The translations under genes and the position numbers were made by a program. DNA of 64,000 bases from Sweltsa coloradensis. Taxonomy: Eukaryota; Arthropoda; Insecta; Plecoptera; Chloroperlidae. Under the pieces are notes generated by a model. That model worked only from the letters and a program-made list of their open reading frames with translations. It ran no database searches and was not told the origin of the DNA. The first letter of the stretch is position 1. Every line of letters starts with the position of its first letter. The stretch is taken from assembly GCA_024449915.1 (NCBI GenBank), contig JAMZAV010000891.1, positions 62,001 to 126,000 of the forward strand. The letters run 5' to 3'. Below, piece by piece: positions 33,427-43,318 of this stretch.

Positions 33427-33596
33427 CAAAGAACTAGATGCCGACAATGCTGACGTAAGAAGTCTCGACTCTCGAGGTAAGCTGGAGCTCGGAGAGCAGA
33501 CCGCGGAGTTGTTCAAGACGACGGTGGATCTTCAGGAAGAGCATCGAGTTTCAAGTAGAGAGTGTAGCATTGCTCACCGCCAAATAGGTTCGGTTG
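33427..33596 (-). other. Exon-like block a (170 nt, minus strand)
   Basis: On minus it follows GTTCCGTTTTCCAG and ends at GTGAGA. Frames are short. One from an internal ATG reads MLFLKIHRRLEQLRGLLSEL and stops 12 residues later. No frame is open across the block, favouring a non-coding or untranslated exon. Confidence 0.35.
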
Positions 33597-34042
33597 CTGG
33601 AAAACGGAACAATAACCAAGTGTTAACACTTAAGCTTCCAGAGGAGGTGAACACTACATTATCTGAGTAGGCCTAACTAACAACCCTAGACAATCTCCCT
33701 TACTTTGGTACCTACTTAACCCATTTAAGAGGCAACTACATTGTTGCTACAAAAGTTAGGCAACATCAAATATTTTAATAAAACAATGTAAAGAAAAAGT
33801 AGGCCTACCCTAGGCCTAGGCCTACCGCAGTGAAGAGCAAAAATTGTGTAGCAATAAATAAATAATTTATTTTCAGGTTGTAATGGGAATACCGGTAGGC
33901 TCTACCTCATTTAGTTTGTAAGTATAACAATTGGTTGCCGTTTGATAATCAATATATATTGATCGATACGATTAATTCCTGAAACGATTGATAGTCGTTT
34001 CTCAATTTGGTTAGTCGGGAAACATTCCCGTAGGTGTAATTG
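33597..34042. other. No recognisable feature
   Basis: AT-rich, with AGGCCTA words at 33800-33830. Confidence 0.35.
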
Positions 34043-34176
34043 TTATTATTTACTACAATTCAGAAAGTAAAAAGTCCACCCCAACCTTAAGACGCCTGCC
34101 TGGAATGCGGGAGACCCCTGGTTCAAATCCCGGTTGGGGCGGACTTTTTTAATTTCTGAATGGTAGTAAATAATAA
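34043..34176. mobile_element. Short inverted-repeat element with tRNA-like core (cleanest copy)
   Basis: Ends: TTATTATTTACTACAATTCA then GAAAG on the left; TTTCTGAATGGTAGTAAATA then ATAA on the right. The core between AAAAAGTCC and GGACTTTTTT reads CACCCCAACC...GCCTGCCTGGAATGCGGGAG...GGTTCAAATCCCGGTTGGGG. CCCCAACC and GGTTGGGG pair as an acceptor-like stem enclosing a perfect B-box. Total length is about 134 bp. Confidence 0.75.
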
Positions 34177-36217
34177 TAGATTGATAATCGATTCAGTCTT
34201 CTCGAATTGATCGATAATCGAATAGCTCACCCTCCAAAATTTTGTGATTAACCGCTCGCTCTACAGAACTTTATAAAATATTTCTAGTCAAATCATTAAT
34301 CGCTTTATTCTGTGAAAAAATTGTCTACTACGAGATCTACAACAAGCGTAAGGCGCGAAGTCTGAAGCGCAATATATCGCCCCTGCCCTGCTGCAGTGTA
34401 GGCAGCTTGCATGGCGTGCGTATGTTGCTGGGTGGCTTCACTCGCCGCGCCTGCAGGCGCCGATTGCTCAACCTCGCCTCATCACAACATATATTGAGTA
34501 CGCCACTCAAGGTCAACACAAGCATCTATCGAGATGCATTCCTCCCCACCCCGCGCACACTCGGTATCGCTACGATAATATTATCATTTGACTTATCAGT
34601 TCTCTCAGACCAATATTATATTGTCGTCGTCTTCCAAAGTAATGCCGAATATTATTTCTCTAGTCACATAATAAATAGGCCTAGCTGAGCATTGAATAGG
34701 CCTAGTTATTGATAATATCTCGGAAATGAATGAACGACAATCGCAACAAAAGCTGAAATAAAACTTCACAGAACTGAGATTTCTGAGAAGCACGACCTTC
34801 ACAAAGACAACACACGAGTCAGGTAGCATCTGTTTACACTACCATACGTAGCGCGCTCTAGTAGTCGTCGGGCCGGCCAGTCATGCGAGGGGCGCTCTTG
34901 TGAAAGACGGAAAAACCCTGTTTGGAGCAAATAGAAGGAACAAAAGGATGCACTCGAAAATGGCCATGGTACGCGTCGGTATGCAAAAAGTATTGGTCTA
35001 ATTTTTATTCGATTATCGATCAACGTAAAAAATATCAATATTTATCGATTGCACATGCGCAATTATCGATATTCAAATTCATATCGAACGGCAACGGCAA
35101 CCTTAATAACAACCCTATGCAAACACCTTAGACTTGGAAAGGAAGCCAAATGCCTAATATTGATATAATTCCAAAGCAAAGCTAGCTAGTCTAGTCGCAT
35201 ATCATTATGGCACAATTTGCTCCTATTTGGTTGTGTAAATCTGGCTCCTAGGCTCCTATCAAATATCAATCTTTCCCCACCCAACACTACCAGCCTAGAG
35301 AGGCACTATCACCCAAGCAATGATATTGAATGAAAACGGAAAAAATGAGAATGCATCGAGGAAGGCACAGAACTACTAAGAACGTCGTGCATCGCAAGTA
35401 AACCGAGGCGTACCGTACGCGTACACGAAGTATGAATTAAACCACGCTTTATAGAAATCTAGTAGATAGGCCTACAAAGGAATTATATTGTAGGAAATTG
35501 CAAATAGGCCTTCATGAAATTTGCTGCGTAGACCTAGTGTTTGTGTGAAGGAAATTGAAAGTAAGTAGGCCTTCAGAGCGCAACAAAGCCAGTGACGTCA
35601 TTGAATGGTGTGAAATGATTCAAATGAAACTTGTGCAATAAGAATTCAACCGCGTTTTTGTCTTACCATGGTAAAGGCAATAATATTGAAGGAAAACGGC
35701 AAAAATAATAACATGCTTGAGGAGGCTGATGTTAAGGATGTTGAAAGAGAAGGCAAACAACGTCAAGGAATGTGCAGTAAAATGGGGCGCAGATGAAAGT
35801 TGAAACTACAGTACTACGGTACAGATTGAACCATACCACGGCTAAACTTGAGAAGATGGGACTAGACTGCTTTAATTTCTAGAAGCGACGGAGAAGCAAA
35901 AATAACAAAAACAAGCAAATTCTTTGCTAAAAGATAAAACTACGACAACAGGAACAAAGGAGTTTGTAGCGACACTTTAGAAAGTAGAAGAATGCTTAAG
36001 CCTAGTTGAAAAGAATCTAGTTTACCTATAACTGCCTACCACCTAGGCCTACATTGAGATCACAAATCTGGACTCTCAATACTCAGTCCCAATAGGCTAC
36101 AAGAAAATGGTTACAAAGCTACCTATGTGCTGAACGTTATAGGCACAATGGTTTAGGCCTACTACCGGACCGGTAGTAAGTAACATGGTAGTAGTAGAAA
36201 AGGTCACGAGGTTAGAG
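34177..36217. other. No gene recognised
   Basis: ATTGATCGATAATCGA-type words occur at 34185-34215 and 34995-35070. Two related stretches, AATGATATTGAATGAAAACG (35318) and AATAATATTGAAGGAAAACG (35679), are a diverged direct repeat. No splice-bounded frame was convincing. Confidence 0.35.
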
Positions 36218-36221
36218 TTAA

Positions 36222-36934
36222 CCCATTGAGCCACCAGTTGATTTTGCTTATTTTGCCCGTACGGATCCAGTTAAATCCGTATTACGGGGGATGGCACCCC
36301 GCCGCACCCTGCCTACGGGCCGAAATCGCGTGAATGCACAAAATTGAAGGCCTAGGCCTATTGTTTTTAGTTCATATGCTTTGCTTTTCTAGTGTATATT
36401 CCCGCCAGCCCTAGGCCTAACCCTACTTGTGGCATCGTCTTATTTTATCTTGCGGTTAGAAGTACTACTCTAGTCTTCATCCACATCATTATTATCGCTT
36501 GCTTCATTTGCAAGCTAATCAACACTTCCTGAATCTCACAATATATCACGCTCATTGGAAATTCAGCACAATCGCCTTCAGATTCTTCATATCTCGTAAC
36601 ATTCAGGAGCTTTACGTCAGTTTTACGAAGTAAACAACAGCTGAGAAGCCTATTTCTGTTAGGGCGCACCGCCTTGACAATTTGTAGGCCTTCATATTAT
36701 TTGTAGTCGTCTGTGAAATGGCCGTGTTCGAGAATTTATCGGGGGAAAAAATCGACCACGTCGGTAAAAGAGTCAGCCTCCATATAGTGCTGCTATCTGT
36801 GTGAGATTGTCCGAACTATGCCAGTTTGGCGCGAATTGAAAGACGAACTGAACGGACACGGAACTGTTCCGTATGTAAATTTTTGGGCCATACTCGTGGA
36901 ATACGGAACGGTTCCGTAAGTCAGCGCCAATGGG
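36222..36934. mobile_element. piggyBac-like element 2 (713 bp, TTAA flanks)
   Basis: It starts CCCATTGAGCCACCAG and ends CAGCGCCAATGGG, with TTAA at 36218-36221 and 36935-36938. Subterminal palindromes such as ACGGAACGGTTCCGT (36903-36917) and GGAACTGTTCCG (36860) occur. The minus-strand frame at 36445-36669, with an acidic alternative reading (NEASDNNDVDED), could be a relic of a transposase N-terminus, but this is weak. Length is close to the element at 22444, but the terminal sequence differs. Confidence 0.8.
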
Positions 36935-36938
36935 TTAA

Positions 36939-38285
36939 AAAGGTGGTAGGCGTAGGCCCTACCGGTATACACAATACAACACAAAATAGTTGTCCGTCTG
37001 TCTCGGATGGCTACATGAATTACAAAAACCGTTCCGACAAATCACTGATAAATATACCGTAGCAGCCTTTGATTCTCTAATTTAATCTTAAACAGTTTTC
37101 ATGAAAGCAAAGGACATGGTGGTGGTGGTGGTGACGTGGTCATCCGAAAGCATGCCAAGGCAGGCCCTCCTAGACGTTAATGTTCCTTTGATTAACACAA
37201 CGAGTCACTTGGTATGCTAGGCCTATATCGGCAACATAGCGAGTCCTATGCGGACACACTTATATCGAATACTAGCCTCCACGGCTATACGTTCCGATGA
37301 AACACTCTTTAGACTTTACTATCGCCTATCCCGGCCTAAGTCTTGCAACAGCAAAAGCATATTCCCTCGGACATTGGATTAGGCCTAAACTAAAAGGCCA
37401 CAGCAGCAATGTTACATTTACACGGAACGGTAGGCCAGGGCTACTTTGCCTTGCCATTGAACACAAATTTAACGTAAAGCCGTGTCAGCAATAGGCCTAG
37501 GCCTGTCGCACTACAAGAATAGATCAACAACAAGTCTTGATCCATTAGGTTTGGCTCTCGCTAACTTTACTCGCTACCTAGGCCTATATAATATTGGACC
37601 TTTTCCATGACTCGCCCGAGCTGGCGAGAACGTGCAACAGGGCTTTTAGGCCTACTTTAAAATGTGATGAGAATGTTAGCCTTCATCTAGGCTAGCATTT
37701 GGGGGTAAAAATAACTAGGCTAGGGCCTAGCCTAGGCTAGGCCTAAGTTGACCTTGCCTAGGGGCTAGGGAGAGCAGCAATTTCTAAACAGGGGCGTCCA
37801 ACTGGTCCGAGTCTTGCACAGGAAGTTATCTCAACAAAGACAGAAAAACAAAAGCTACCTATCCAGGACGTATAGGGCCTAACCTAGAAGGTTCTGGTAA
37901 GGTAGAAATCTGTAGGCCTACTCTAGCAGCAAGAGGTTCTCTAACAAAAATCACAATCCCTCCGGAAACCATGCTCGATCAATCACAAGATGGAGGCAAG
38001 TAGGCCTAGGCCTACGCCCTAGCTCGACACCAGTCCTTGACCTTGACCCTTCACTTCTCGACCCACGAAAGATCCTCTCGCCCAACAAGTCTGCTAGCCT
38101 AATGTTTGTGTCCACCATATCCTGAGCCCGGCGTTTTAGGGTTCAAAGAAACTAGGATGTCGCCTGCTCTATTATGAAAGGTTATAACCTGTCCGAGTTT
38201 GACGGGAAGGATGGGCCTCTCCGAAATAACAAAGTACAATCACATCCGATGCAAGTTGGTTGCAAGTATAGTGAATAGCTATCAA
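36939..38285. other. No gene; very rich in AGGCCTA words
   Basis: TAGGCCTA and close variants are especially dense here (37485-38020), along with CTAGGCTAGGCC runs. GTGTCCACCATATCCTGAGC at 38108 reappears in inverted orientation at about 41700-41750. Confidence 0.4.
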
Positions 38286-38288
38286 GCC

Positions 38289-38360
<72 letters not shown>

Positions 38361-38362
38361 TT
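38286..38362. repeat. AAT/TAA microsatellite
   Basis: About 25 near-perfect ATA-type trinucleotide units in a row. Confidence 0.95.
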
Positions 38363-38584
38363 TTTATAATAATAATAAAAGTCTAATAATAAAGGTATAA
38401 TTAATAGGGTTTTGAGTGTCAACTGAGGCCATAATGCACCACTCTAGCCTATAGAGGCCTTTGGTAGGGGGAAGAAGGGGAATGTTCCCGGGTACTCAAC
38501 ACATGGCTCACTCACTCGTCAAACAACGACTTTGGTGTTTTCCTAGTAGTATGAGCGTGGCTTACCTGTATATAACGGAAAACC

Positions 38585-39906
38585 TTAAACGAATGAAGTT
38601 GAAGGTGAAGGATCAAGTGGAAGAGCCAACACATTATCATCATCTGCAGACGCAGCTTCCTCGATGTCCGTGATGTCACAGTCGTCACTCGCGCTGTCGG
38701 AAGAGGAATCGCCCCCCACGTGTATAACCAGGCGATCCACAACATTATCAATCATAAAATCTAATTCCCAAAACCTTTTTTCGGTCACGTCAACAACGTG
38801 ACGCACGCAATTTGCCCACTGTTCCGCGGTTACTAATCTTATCCCCTCTCTTACCAGACGTTCCACATCTTGTATTTTAAATGTGGTGTTCTTTGCTGCC
38901 ACATGCCCCTTGACCTGGCTCCATATCAGCTCGATTGGATTGAGCTCGCAGTGATATGGAGCCAGGCGCAATACTATCCGGCCAGAATCTGCAGCCATCT
39001 CGTCAATTTCATACTTATCGTAGTTGTGCTTTTCTAGCTTAGCTAATGCCATCAGTTCGCTTTTTATCATGTCATCGTTAAAGTTGATTCCCTTGTTCTT
39101 TAGCCATGTCTGTAAGTCCGCCTTCCTCCAAGCTTGTGTCGGCAACTTTTCTATCTTGACCGAATGATAGGGGGCGTTGTCCATCACAATTACGCAGTTG
39201 GGATCTAGCTTGGGCAGTACGGCTCTAAACCAGTCTCTAAATTTTTGTCCATTCATCTCTTCGTGATAGTCTCCCGTGTCTCGTTTTGAGCGGAAAACTA
39301 ATTCGCCACCTTCCACCCAACCATTTTCATTTCCGATGTGCAGGATAATGATTCGACCACCTTTCCCACTGGGGTTTTTTAAGCCTGTTGTCAAACCTGC
39401 CAAGAGAGCCCGACGGGCTGAGGGCACCGTCGTATCTTGCCACACCTGTCCCCGTGTTTGGCCAGCATTGCTCCACGTCTCGTCTAAATAGTATACAGTA
39501 CGCCCTTCTGTTCGATACTGCCTAATTAGACGGAGGTAACGGCGTCTCCACGCACTGATATCTTCGCGTTCAATAAGTACGGAATTTCTATTTCTTTTTA
39601 AAAAAGGAGAAGCCTATAGAACGCATTGTACGTTTTAAGTCGAACGCGACATATTTGGCAGATCTGGGTCACTATTGATTGCACCTAAAACTGTATTTAT
39701 AGTAGGTATTGAGTTTTCTCTAAAAACTCGTGAACCTTTCTTCTAATTGCATTTTTAGTGAACTCGTCACAAATAGGCTTTGTTTTCGGACTTCCTTTTG
39801 CATTGGGCCGGGATCTATTGGGAGTTTTCACTTTATTACTGCTGTTCATTTCTCTTTTTATCCTTTTTATAGAAGCCTGACTTACACCACCAAAAGATGA
39901 CGTCAT
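38585..39906 (-). pseudogene. Tc1/mariner-superfamily transposase (DD82E spacing), frameshifted
   Basis: The minus strand encodes, in order: an N-terminal helix-turn-helix region (GVSQASIKRIKREMNSS, then FTKNAIRRKVHEF, 39906-39725); RNSVLIEREDISAWRRRYLR; the first catalytic Asp in YYLDETWSNAG (about 39500-39470); the second in VIVMDNAPYHS; and Glu in YHCELNPIELIW. Exactly 82 residues separate the second Asp and the Glu. An acidic Ser/Asp tail follows. The protein is broken by about three small indels (near 39715, 39645 and 39607), but the last 286 codons are open and the catalytic triad is intact. Terminal inverted repeats were not located. DDE_3-type enzymes cut and paste DNA at TA sites. 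Confidence 0.9.
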
Positions 39907-41065
39907 TTCTATTCCTCATTTACTTTTTTTTGTGGGTGGGTTCACGAAACTTAGAGTACACATTTAACACGCACTGTTTTTAAATCACTCTTTAAAAAAT
40001 TTACCTTTTGCATGTTTTTTATAGTACTTAACTGGTGACACGTCAATGTTCACATACATTCGCCATTATGATGCCAAAAACCAAAAACTATGAGTTTGTA
40101 CTTATTTTATTGTTGTAAGAACTGGATTATTTTATTTGTAATGTATTGTTTCAACGTTTTTTATGAACAACAGTTAATAACATAAATAATTTATTTTACA
40201 CTTTTTTGAAATCTGATTTTTACCGATTCACAATGCACTTCAAATAGTATATTAAATTATTGACTCTAGGCCGCAATTACCGATCACTTACTTTGTTTTT
40301 AAGTTAATTCCACTAATCACCCCCCAAACAATACGTTTTAAATAGTTGCACATTTTATACATCGCGCGCAACAAATAATATATGAGTTAACCAAATTGCA
40401 AATATTACTGTGCACACTAAAAACTGTAAGAAGCACCAACTATGATTATATTTTTGTCACGATCAAACAATCAACCAACAGTATAACTTCCACGCGAATG
40501 CTAAAGTCATCCGAGGTGGACGAAGTCTGACCATTCACTGATTTGACATTGGCGCTAGAAGCACGTTGTTGGGCCCATGCCATCATCTTCAAGATAAAAA
40601 ATCTCCCAAAACGAACGATTTGTCACGAAATCTACCCCTCTGTTAAAATATTTAGGAAATATTTTGTTTGGTGTAGCTTATAAGCGTCAAATACCACACC
40701 GGCTTATTTTGCGGGATGTGTTGACTTGGGCTTTTCGATGCGGAATTAAAGTTTATTCGCTCTGACGCTACCCATCAAAAGATAACATTAATCCCTTTTC
40801 AAACAAATTGTCTTCTTTGTTACAATACGTTGAGGTTTCCATTTCTTGAATTTGGCTGCCAATTATCTCAGGTAACCCCTTTCTATATTGTGTAGTTTGA
40901 ATTCATTTAGCCACCCTATTATAAGTCACTCTTCGAAACTCATATTGTGGTTGGTCAACGAGGTTTTCAACTCCACGTGGGGTAATTTACTTCCCAGAAT
41001 TCCTTGTGGGAAAAGCAATTTATACTCTTAAAATATAACACCCGTTTCTTTAGTGTAGCCTTTAT
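39907..41065. other. No gene recognised
   Basis: AT-rich sequence that may include the 5' end of the transposon at 38585; no inverted terminus was identified. Confidence 0.35.
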
Positions 41066-41069
41066 TTCG

Positions 41070-41089
41070 CCCCCCCCCCCCCCCCCCCC
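41070..41089. repeat. Poly-C run
   Basis: About 20 consecutive C residues, potentially an assembly- or sequencing-length-uncertain site. Confidence 0.85.
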
Positions 41090-42507
41090 AAAGGCTGAAA
41101 TGTGCTTCCACTATTAATATTCAGATTCCCGTCTTTTATTACGGCAACAATGGTAATCGACACGTTGTGTGCGTGTATATAGCCGTGGCTCATCGACTAT
41201 GGGCCCCAGGGCCCAAAAGGCGGAAACAAGTTTCTAACTTTGGGCAGTTTATCCTATCAAAAAACAAACCCTTTCTAAATTCTATGAGAAGAAAGACATT
41301 TAGAAATATAGGTTTGTAGAATAATGTTGTCACTTGTCTGCCTCTTATTTTCAAACTTGTTTTGTTCCCCTCGTGACACCGTTCGCTTTTGTTTTTATTT
41401 TGTTTACATGTTTGGTGGTCGAGTTTCCTTCTGGATTACCGGTTGCCGGAATCGGGCCGACAACCTCCCGAGTATCGAAAACCACTTGTCTGCAGCCCTG
41501 AGCTTAGTGGTTAACTCTTCTTGCTGCCTACATTACTATAATGCCGCGCAAGATCAACGTTTCAACATTTGCTCCATCAATATCATCCCCATACAAGATA
41601 TAGGGAGGGCCAAGGTCGCACTAGATGTGACTGTACTTTACTGCTCTACGGAGTCCACTTTAGCTGTCAAACTGTGATACGTTTACACGTGACCACCACA
41701 AGCCTGCGCTCTTTGAACCCACAAACCCCCGGGCTCAGGATATGGTGACACAAATTGTAGGCCTAAGCGAGGAAAGCCTGGATCAATCTTTGTAGGGGCT
41801 AGGCCTAGGATCTATGTAGCCCCTAGCCATAGGTCAACTGTTTAGGCCCTAGGCCTAATTCAAACAATAAAATCTGTATTTCTATAAACACGAATGCAGG
41901 CCAGACTCTGCTATAGGCAACTTGGTTCACAAGAGTAGCAGAAATATCTTACCAGCAAGATTTACATCTCGTCGATGTAGAATGCCGAAAGTGGAAACCA
42001 TGCTTGCAAAACATTCACTTCTCGAAGCACTGAATCGTCCCCAGCCCAGACAGACACATCCGTCGTCAACCGAAGATACCAAAGAAAGAGGGCAAGAACT
42101 TCCGCATCCGTACAAGTAGGCCCCGGTAGATTATCTCGACAAAAACGATACGACTTCTCGTCAAGCACGAGAGAAAACCACGCTGTTCTGTCAGTTTGAC
42201 TTTCAATGTCAAAAACAGCTGATTAGACCACACTCACAGGACACCGCCTGAGAAAGGTAGCGTTCTCAACGCTGCAGTGGGAGCACCCGAAACTCGCACT
42301 AGATTCAAACGATGGCGCGAGCACACAAACTAAACACTAAACAAGGGAATGTTGTGTTGTTTCTGTTGTGAGAGAATTTCCTACGAAAAGTTAGTTGTTT
42401 TTCGTTGGTTACAGAGTAAGAAGATCATGGATTCATGAATAATTATTGTTTAAAAATTTTCTTAGGTCCATGTCCATGTAAATGTATAGTAACAACGAGC
42501 AATAAAT
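41090..42507. other. No gene supported
   Basis: A 117-residue plus-strand frame (41324-41677) and a 68-residue minus-strand frame (41962-42168) exist, but neither shows recognisable motifs or a convincing pair of splice sites. An inverted partner of 38108-38148 lies at about 41700-41750. Confidence 0.35.
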
Positions 42508-42647
42508 TAATATCTAATACAATTCAGAAATTTAAAAAAGTCCATCCCGACCTGGGTTCGAACCCGGGTCTCCTACATTCCAGGTAGGCGTTTCGGGTTC
42601 GAACACCGGTAGGGATACTTTTTCATTTCTGAATTGTATTAAATATT
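42508..42647. mobile_element. Short inverted-repeat element with tRNA-like core (copy 4)
   Basis: Ends: AATATCTAATACAATTCAGA then AATTT on the left; CATTTCTGAATTGTATTAAA then TATT on the right. The core has opposed T-arm boxes: CTGGGTTCGAACCCGGGTC, and GGGTTCGAACACCGG on plus. AAGTCCATCCCGACC and GGTAGGGATACTTTTT form an outer stem. Confidence 0.75.
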
Positions 42648-43281
42648 AACAATGCCACCTACGGGATTATTTTCCGACTAACCAAATCGAGGAGCAAGAA
42701 GATACTTAAACTAATTTAAACTACCTCCAATTTTACCATCATTACTAGAAAACTATAGTTACCGAACAAGTTGTTGTCCAATATATCAAGCAATGTTTTA
42801 CCTAGTGATCCACGTTAAAGTCATACCACCCACGGGTATGCAGCGTGGACACAAGGTCAATGTGATCTACACAAACAAACACTCGGCTATCGCAGGAAGT
42901 AAGTTCGACAGTTATCTCCCAGATCCACCCACGCTCCTCCCTCGTTTCCCTGCAGAAGTGAACAACTTCAAATAAGCGTAGCTGCATCTGTACACTGCAT
43001 GGCTGGTTCGGCTGTAATAGTAGATTTAAAACAAAGTTTTTGAGATAATATTACTGCCATTCTCAAGTTGCTTTGTGATTTAAGGCGGGTTTAACGGATA
43101 CCAATTACTGGAACTAATTTTTTGGGATAATTTAATTTTTAATTTTAGTTTTGATATGTGAATATTTTGAGTTCGTACGTAGTTGTTTCAACGAACTTTA
43201 CTATCAACACTAAATGGTTCATCGTACACAGCACTAAGTCAGAGCCGAAGAAACTAGTGGTGCTCTTTCACTCGGACTACA
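42648..43281 (+). other. Upstream region of the Ig-domain receptor gene
   Basis: This is the sequence before the first recognised coding exon. No TATA box at a sensible distance was seen. TTTCACTC at 43266 has a loose initiator character. A transcription start cannot be fixed, and further 5' untranslated exons may exist. Confidence 0.3.
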
Positions 43282-43318
43282 ATGCTTGTATTAGGAATCA
43301 CGCTGTTACTGGCTGGAG
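43282..43318 (+). CDS. Exon 1: signal peptide start
   Basis: ATG then MLVLGITLLLAG, a hydrophobic core, ending in G before the donor GTAAGG. Joined to exon 2 it reads MLVLGITLLLAGGSCALQV, a convincing secretory signal with likely cleavage after GSCA. The 12-codon exon is too short to stand alone; it is supported by the phase match to exon 2 and by signal-like composition. This start is the only in-frame Met before the Ig domain that gives a signal peptide. Confidence 0.7.

Noticed and set aside
41324..41677. 117-residue plus-strand open frame as a possible gene
   Set aside because: No recognisable motif or domain and no clear splice or expression context; it lies in low-complexity flanking sequence.
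41953..42168. Minus-strand exon ending at a GTAAGA donor (frame with DEKSYRFCRDNLPGPTC)
   Set aside because: Two competing frames are open, no acceptor or convincing start was found, and no partner exon could be joined in phase.
42793..42975. Plus-strand frame with HVKVIPPTGMQRGHKVNV as a diverged Ig exon upstream of the signal peptide
   Set aside because: Lacks Ig cysteines, Trp and splice borders; the resemblance to D2 starts is too weak.
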